Source: Methylovirgula sp. (GTDB lineage: Bacteria; Pseudomonadota; Alphaproteobacteria; Rhizobiales; Beijerinckiaceae). Taken from it: a stretch of 11,060 bases of DNA. The translations under genes and the position numbers were made by a program. Each line of letters opens with the position of its first letter. Positions within the stretch are counted from its first letter, which is position 1. The stretch covers positions 1 through 11,060 of the forward strand of contig JANXSV010000271.1 of NCBI GenBank assembly GCA_025356505.1, given 5' to 3'. Positions 7,284 to 11,060 of this stretch are shown here, piece after piece. The notes beneath the pieces were generated by a model. It was not told where the DNA came from, ran no database searches, and was given only the letters and a program-made list of their open reading frames with translations.

Positions 7284-7302
7284 CCCCTTCGGGGCAGTTT
7301 TT
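7284..7302 (+). terminator. Possible intrinsic terminator or attenuator
   Basis: CCCCTTCGGGG followed by CAGTTTTT on the plus strand forms a very short but stable stem with a UUCG-type loop and a U run. The only upstream plus-strand sequence is intergenic, so it would end a short RNA or attenuate the leader of the cyclic-di-GMP gene 118 bases downstream. The stem of four G-C pairs is shorter than usual. Confidence 0.4.
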
Positions 7303-7419
7303 ACGGTCAAGCCGGAAACAATACTGGCAACGCTTATGCGGCTGAAATCACTGTTCGCAAAAAAACGCATCCAAGATCGCGCGCGCATGACTTTGTTCGT
7401 TGTGGCGCAGGCGCTTTAG

Positions 7420-9933
7420 ATGGCGATGAGCAGTCAACAGAGGCCAGGAGGCAGAAGACTCAATAGTCTTCTTGGGTCACTTCGTTTTCAAGGCGCATTG
7501 CGCGTGTTCCGGCAGTCGTCCTGGGTCGGTGCCGCGTTGGTGCTGCTGAGTTTGGCCTACCTCGGGTTTTCGGCGATGCAGCCGCCGAAAAAAGACATCG
7601 ACCTCACCTCCGATCACAACTCCATTGCCTACACGCTGCGCACTGTAACCGCCTTTCAAAATTTTGATCGCGCGCTGCGCGACACCTCTGCGGATGCGCG
7701 TCAGCATATTCAGAACGCCTTTGACGAGCTCACCTCGAACATAAACGCTTTGAGGCGCGGAACACTCAGCCGCTATTTTGCTTCCAACGCTAATTTGAAA
7801 GCCAGAGTTGATGCCATCGAAGAACTCGCGGGCAAAATCGACACTGTATTAATTTTGAAAGATGACGCCTATCTCGAACATATCGACCCGCTGGCTGACA
7901 ATTTGAAAGCCGAACTGATGGCGCTGGCGACGCTCAGCCACGATCGAGCATCGCAGAATACGGACGCCATTTATTTTGATTCTGAAAAACTACGAAACAC
8001 CTTTGGCACCTTTGTGCTCACGCTGTTTACACTGGGAATAGTGCTGCTTTTCAAACTTCAGCGCCAAAATCAACACATGAACGCCAGCAAAACCGAGCTT
8101 ACCGTTCTGGCCGCCAATCTTGCCACAGCCAAAGCACAAGTTGAACAGGCCCACGCGGAAGTCACCCGTTCCAATGAAAATCTCAAGCGCCGCAATCAAA
8201 TTCTGCAATTGCATGACATCGAAATTCAAACCCAGAACCACCGGTTTGACGCGGCGCTCAACAATATCACCCAAGGCCTTTTAATGGTCGATGGCGCGCA
8301 GCGGTTGATCATCTGCAACCAGCGCTTTCGCGAAATCTTCGCACTGACCGAAGCCCAAACCCTGACGGGAGAAGTCGTCGGCAAGGCAGCGGCAAGCTTC
8401 ACCGAAATTTTTGCCGCTGAACAGCTGGCTCTTGAGACTCATGAGGAGCCAGGTGATTTTGCCAAACTGATCGCCCGTCAAGCCGAGGTTGCGCGTGCCG
8501 CCTGCGACACGACCTTATCGTTTGAAACTGAAACAGGCAAAATCGTTGCCATTTCACAAAAACCAATTCCCGGAGGAGGCTGGGTCGCTACCTATGAAGA
8601 TGTCACTCAAAGGCGGCGCACAGAAGAGCACATCAGACATCTTGCCCACCATGACCCGCTGACCAACCTGCCAAACCGCACTCAGCTGCGCAACCGCATG
8701 GAATCAGAGCTTGAAAAGGCCCGCAAACAAAAATCCGACCTTACCCTGTTTTATATGGATCTCGATCACTTCAAGTCGGTAAATGATACCTTCGGGCACT
8801 CCGTCGGAGATTTGCTACTGACTCAAGTGAGTGCAAGGCTCCAAAAGATTTTTGGTGCTGGTAATGCTGTGTTTCGCATTGGCGGGGATGAATTCGCCGG
8901 CATGTATTTTGGCAAAACCACCAAAGCCCATTTGTCTCACCTGTGCCAGACCATCATCGCAACTATGCGCGAAACATTTTTTATCGAAACTCATCAATTG
9001 CGCATCGGCATCTGCATCGGCCTTGCCCGGGTCAACGCCCAGAACGTCGAATTTGATACCCTGATCTCGAATGCTGATTTGGCGTTGTTTCAAGCCAAAA
9101 AATCGGGTCGCAACGCCTTCCGCTTTTTTGAAACCGCGATGAAACAGGAAATTGAAAACCGCAGAAGCCTTGAATTCGATATTGAAAAAGGCATTCGCGA
9201 AGGCCAGTTCCACCTCCACTATCAGCCGATTGTTGACGCGCAGACACTTGAGATCGTTTGTTTCGAAGCGCTTCTGCGCTGGGACCATCCGCAAAAAGGC
9301 GCCGTCCCCCCCGCACATTTCATCCCGATTGCTGAAGAAAGCGGCCTTATCGTGCCGCTGGGCGAATGGGCCCTGCGCCAAGCGTGCAAAGATGCCAGCG
9401 CCTGGCCAACACAGACGCGCGTTGCGGTGAATCTGTCATCTGTGCAGTTCAAGTCCGGCCAAATTTCGCGCACTGTCTTCAGCGCACTGGCAGCCGCACG
9501 GCTTGCCCCGAATCGCCTGGAGCTGGAGATCACTGAATCGATCCTGCTGCAAGACAGCGAGGAGACTTTGGAAACCTTACATCAGCTGCGCAGTTTCGAC
9601 ATTCGCATATCGATGGACGATTTCGGCACGGGGTACTCCTCGCTCAGCTACCTGCGCAGTTTCCCATTTGATAAAATCAAGATTGACCGCTCTTTCGTTA
9701 CTGAAGTGGGTGAGAGGGACGATTGCCGCGCCATCCTGCGCACCATTGTCGAGCTGGGAAAGAGCATGAAAATGGTGACGACTGCGGAAGGTGTCGAAAC
9801 AAAAGAACAGTTTGAAACCATCAAAGCCATGGGCTGCAACCAGATTCAGGGGTTCTATTTTGGTCGCTCCGTCCCGAATATAGATGTCGAAATCATGCTC
9901 CGCGAAAATTCTAAGGCCATAAAGGCCGCATAG
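7420..9933 (+). CDS. Membrane-bound PAS-GGDEF-EAL cyclic-di-GMP turnover protein
   Basis: Protein of 837 residues with a sensory front end and both cyclic-di-GMP domains. Order: membrane segment (about 35-51), a mostly helical, probably periplasmic region (about 55-190), second membrane segment (about 193-212), coiled coil (about 220-265), PAS-like domain (about 272-397), GGDEF (about 408-570) and EAL (about 580-825). GGDEF is intact (488-492, with D447), but the product-inhibition RxxD site is absent; GAGN stands near where it is expected. The EAL domain keeps E616-A617-L618, ELEITES (E703, E706), DDFGTG (D733, D734), K754 and E790/E793, so phosphodiesterase activity is likely. Both making and degrading c-di-GMP are therefore possible; which dominates is unknown. 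ATG 7420 and 7426 are both possible starts and neither has a strong ribosome site. Confidence 0.93.
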   Translation: MAMSSQQRPGGRRLNSLLGSLRFQGALRVFRQSSWVGAALVLLSLAYLGFSAMQPPKKDIDLTSDHNSIAYTLRTVTAFQNFDRALRDTSADARQHIQNAFDELTSNINALRRGTLSRYFASNANLKARVDAIEELAGKIDTVLILKDDAYLEHIDPLADNLKAELMALATLSHDRASQNTDAIYFDSEKLRNTFGTFVLTLFTLGIVLLFKLQRQNQHMNASKTELTVLAANLATAKAQVEQAHAEVTRSNENLKRRNQILQLHDIEIQTQNHRFDAALNNITQGLLMVDGAQRLIICNQRFREIFALTEAQTLTGEVVGKAAASFTEIFAAEQLALETHEEPGDFAKLIARQAEVARAACDTTLSFETETGKIVAISQKPIPGGGWVATYEDVTQRRRTEEHIRHLAHHDPLTNLPNRTQLRNRMESELEKARKQKSDLTLFYMDLDHFKSVNDTFGHSVGDLLLTQVSARLQKIFGAGNAVFRIGGDEFAGMYFGKTTKAHLSHLCQTIIATMRETFFIETHQLRIGICIGLARVNAQNVEFDTLISNADLALFQAKKSGRNAFRFFETAMKQEIENRRSLEFDIEKGIREGQFHLHYQPIVDAQTLEIVCFEALLRWDHPQKGAVPPAHFIPIAEESGLIVPLGEWALRQACKDASAWPTQTRVAVNLSSVQFKSGQISRTVFSALAAARLAPNRLELEITESILLQDSEETLETLHQLRSFDIRISMDDFGTGYSSLSYLRSFPFDKIKIDRSFVTEVGERDDCRAILRTIVELGKSMKMVTTAEGVETKEQFETIKAMGCNQIQGFYFGRSVPNIDVEIMLRENSKAIKAA

Positions 9934-10148
9934 CGCATCCAGATTGCTGGCCTTTGCGGTATTATTTAACTTGAAATCGCCCCGCCCCGTCTCGAAATCG
10001 CCGGAATTGCCCGCTTTAGCATCGGCCATGCCCGGAGACGTTTCAGGGCCACAAGCCTGTAGCAAAATTCGCACTTCTTGATAGACTCACGTTCAGGGGA
10101 TTGCATGGCGCGGGCTTTGAGACTGCGGAAGAGCTCTGGGAATTCGAA
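9934..10148. other. Intergenic region between the c-di-GMP gene and the hydrolase
   Basis: Only weak signals are seen. AAAGGCC (9919-9925) can pair with GGCCTTT (9950-9956) across a 24-base loop, without a clean T run, so a terminator is doubtful. The nonamer GAAATCGCC occurs twice near 9972 and 9994. A 15-codon frame at 10105-10152 is described separately. Confidence 0.4.
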
Positions 10149-10152
10149 ATGA
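10105..10152 (+). CDS. Possible 15-residue leader peptide
   Basis: ATG 10105 has AGGGG (10095-10099) five bases upstream, a better ribosome site than the hydrolase start has. It encodes MARALRLRKSSGNSK and stops at TGA 10150-10152, overlapping the hydrolase ATG 10149 as ATGA. It could be a coupling leader for the hydrolase, or chance. Confidence 0.25.
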   Translation: MARALRLRKSSGNSK

Positions 10153-11060
10153 TGCAAGTGGGAATTGAAATGTCGCCAAAAATCGAACGTGCCCTCGGAC
10201 GTGCCCTGTTACGCGGAATACTCTGCGCGTTCGGTTTTAGCATGGGCCTTGCGGCCCTCCCTGCAAAGGCCGCAGACTTTCGCCTGACGATGGAGATGAA
10301 TGAGGTTCATCGTTATGCGGTGATCAGTGAGCCACGCCGCCTCAAACATGTGCCGCGCACAACAATCATCGTCCTGCATGGCATCGACAACGGGATGCGC
10401 ATTCGTTCGCGTCTGGGCTTGGACAGTGTCGTCGCTGGCACGGGCACGGTGACAGTCTATCCAGATGCGATCGGCGGGCACTGGAACAATGGTTTGACCG
10501 AGACTGGCGGCCCGGATGATGTCGCTTATCTTAAAGCCCTGATTGCAAAACTGATTTCCGCCGGCATCTCGGATCCGAGGCGGATTTATATGGTGGGTGC
10601 CACGGATGGCGGCATGATGGCTTTGAAATTCACCTGCGAGGCGGGACATTTGCTCACCGGAACTGCCGTTTTGCTGGCATCTATGCCCGTAAAACTGGCT
10701 GAAACCTGCAAACTCACCAAACCTGCGGCTTTACTGGCAATCGGCGGAACGGACGACGCGGTGGTGCCGTTCAATGGTGGTCCGGTGACTCTGAAATCCG
10801 GCAAGGGCCAGGTGACCGCAACAGGGGACGTCGTTTCTATGGCTGCGACCATAGATATTTTTGCAAAAAAGGCTGGCTGCGCATCCGAAAAAAAGTCGTC
10901 ACAATATGCCGATAAAGACAAGGAAGACAAAACGGAAGCTTATCTTGATACATTTTCCGAGTGCAAAACGCCTGTTGAGCTTATCCGAATTCAAGGCGGC
11001 GGGCATACGCTTCCCGGCCATCGTGGGCCGGGCTTCGGAGCTGCTGCAGCCAATGGGGCT
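10149..11060 (+). CDS. Secreted PHB-depolymerase/LpqC-like alpha/beta hydrolase, C-terminus beyond the window
   Basis: 304 codons are visible and the frame is still open at the right edge. Residues 11-42 form a signal peptide with basic residues, a hydrophobic stretch and a likely cleavage after AKA, so the product should be periplasmic or exported. The body follows the PHB depolymerase/feruloyl-esterase-like family: TTIIVLHGIDNG (oxyanion strand), HWNNGLTETGGPDDVAYL, RIYMVGATDGGMMAL, IGGTDDAVVPFNGGPV (catalytic Asp region) and IQGGGHTLPGHRG (catalytic His). The nucleophile elbow should read G-x-S-x-G-G but reads G-A-T-D-G-G, so threonine replaces serine. Either activity is altered or the protein is not a classical esterase. 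ATG 10170 (start MSPKIERA) is an alternative start; both have a GGGA nearby. A lysine/aspartate-rich stretch (KDKEDK) lies late in the domain. Confidence 0.85.
   Translation, partial: MMQVGIEMSPKIERALGRALLRGILCAFGFSMGLAALPAKAADFRLTMEMNEVHRYAVISEPRRLKHVPRTTIIVLHGIDNGMRIRSRLGLDSVVAGTGTVTVYPDAIGGHWNNGLTETGGPDDVAYLKALIAKLISAGISDPRRIYMVGATDGGMMALKFTCEAGHLLTGTAVLLASMPVKLAETCKLTKPAALLAIGGTDDAVVPFNGGPVTLKSGKGQVTATGDVVSMAATIDIFAKKAGCASEKKSSQYADKDKEDKTEAYLDTFSECKTPVELIRIQGGGHTLPGHRGPGFGAAAANGA

Larger units (their letters stand above)
6953..7419. other. Divergent intergenic region between sdhC and the PAS-GGDEF-EAL gene
   Basis: This 467-base stretch has no gene I can support; the frames open across it look non-coding. 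It holds the candidate sdhC promoter and palindromes on the left, a perfect TATAAT on the plus strand (7140-7145) without a good -35, an AGGAGG (7162-7167) with no start codon at useful distance, a TTGTAT-N16-TATGAA pair (7219-7246) that could serve the right-hand gene, the inverted repeat GTATC-TC-GATAC (7221-7232), and a hairpin with a T run at 7284-7302. Confidence 0.6.

Noticed and set aside
7152..7302. 6S RNA or another known structured RNA
   Set aside because: The two ends do not pair into the long closing stem expected of 6S RNA and I recognise no other family.
8815..9381. 188-codon open frame on the minus strand
   Set aside because: Antisense to the GGDEF-EAL gene, whose motifs are intact; shadow frame.
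9919..9956. Terminator after the GGDEF-EAL gene
   Set aside because: The seven-base stem has a 24-base loop and no clean T run; too weak to annotate.
1..11060. CRISPR array, tRNA, rRNA or insertion sequence
   Set aside because: No regularly spaced repeats, tRNA-like cloverleaf, rRNA core sequence, transposase or terminal inverted repeats were seen on either strand.

Overview
This window looks like a piece of an alphaproteobacterial chromosome, most likely from the Hyphomicrobiales. The pointers are the sdhC-sdhD-sdhA-sdhB gene order, the sequences of the Sdh subunits, an AFG1/ZapE-type ATPase near the sdh genes, and promoter-like sequences of the CTTGAT-N17-TATATC kind. No rRNA, tRNA, CRISPR array, transposase or integrase is visible.

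Layout from left to right. Positions 1-1531 (minus strand) hold zapE, whose stop codon overlaps the start of a TetR-family regulator that runs off the left edge. A GNAT acetyltransferase (1791-2399, plus) follows. It faces sdhB across a strong hairpin that can terminate transcription from both sides. The succinate dehydrogenase operon occupies 2485-6952 on the minus strand (sdhC, sdhD, sdhA, sdhB). All four subunits keep the cofactor and quinone-site residues expected of a working complex II.

The unusual part is 3281-4203. SdhA and SdhB are normally encoded next to each other, but here about 1 kb lies between them on the same strand. It encodes a VapD-family protein (Cas2-like ribonuclease fold, known as a toxin in other bacteria) and, one base after its stop, a GIY-YIG-type nuclease-like protein. 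A possible 30-codon reading frame overlaps the end of the second gene and reaches to 16 bases before sdhB. By hand count the GIY-YIG gene is about 42% GC and vapD about 49%, while the two 60-base stretches of sdhA that I sampled were 62% and 70%. I infer an acquired two-gene cassette, possibly a toxin or defence module, embedded in a respiratory operon and co-transcribed with it.

To the right of sdhC is a 467-base intergenic region with a plausible sdhC promoter, GC-rich palindromes and a UUCG-type hairpin followed by a T run. It leads into a large membrane-bound PAS-GGDEF-EAL cyclic-di-GMP protein (7420-9933, plus). The window ends in a partial, secreted, PHB-depolymerase/LpqC-like alpha/beta hydrolase whose expected nucleophile serine reads as threonine.

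Functionally the core is the TCA cycle and respiratory chain (complex II). Signalling (diguanylate cyclase/phosphodiesterase), a stress-linked ATPase, a regulator and an acetyltransferase lie around it. All calls come from reading the sequence by eye; no database search was run.
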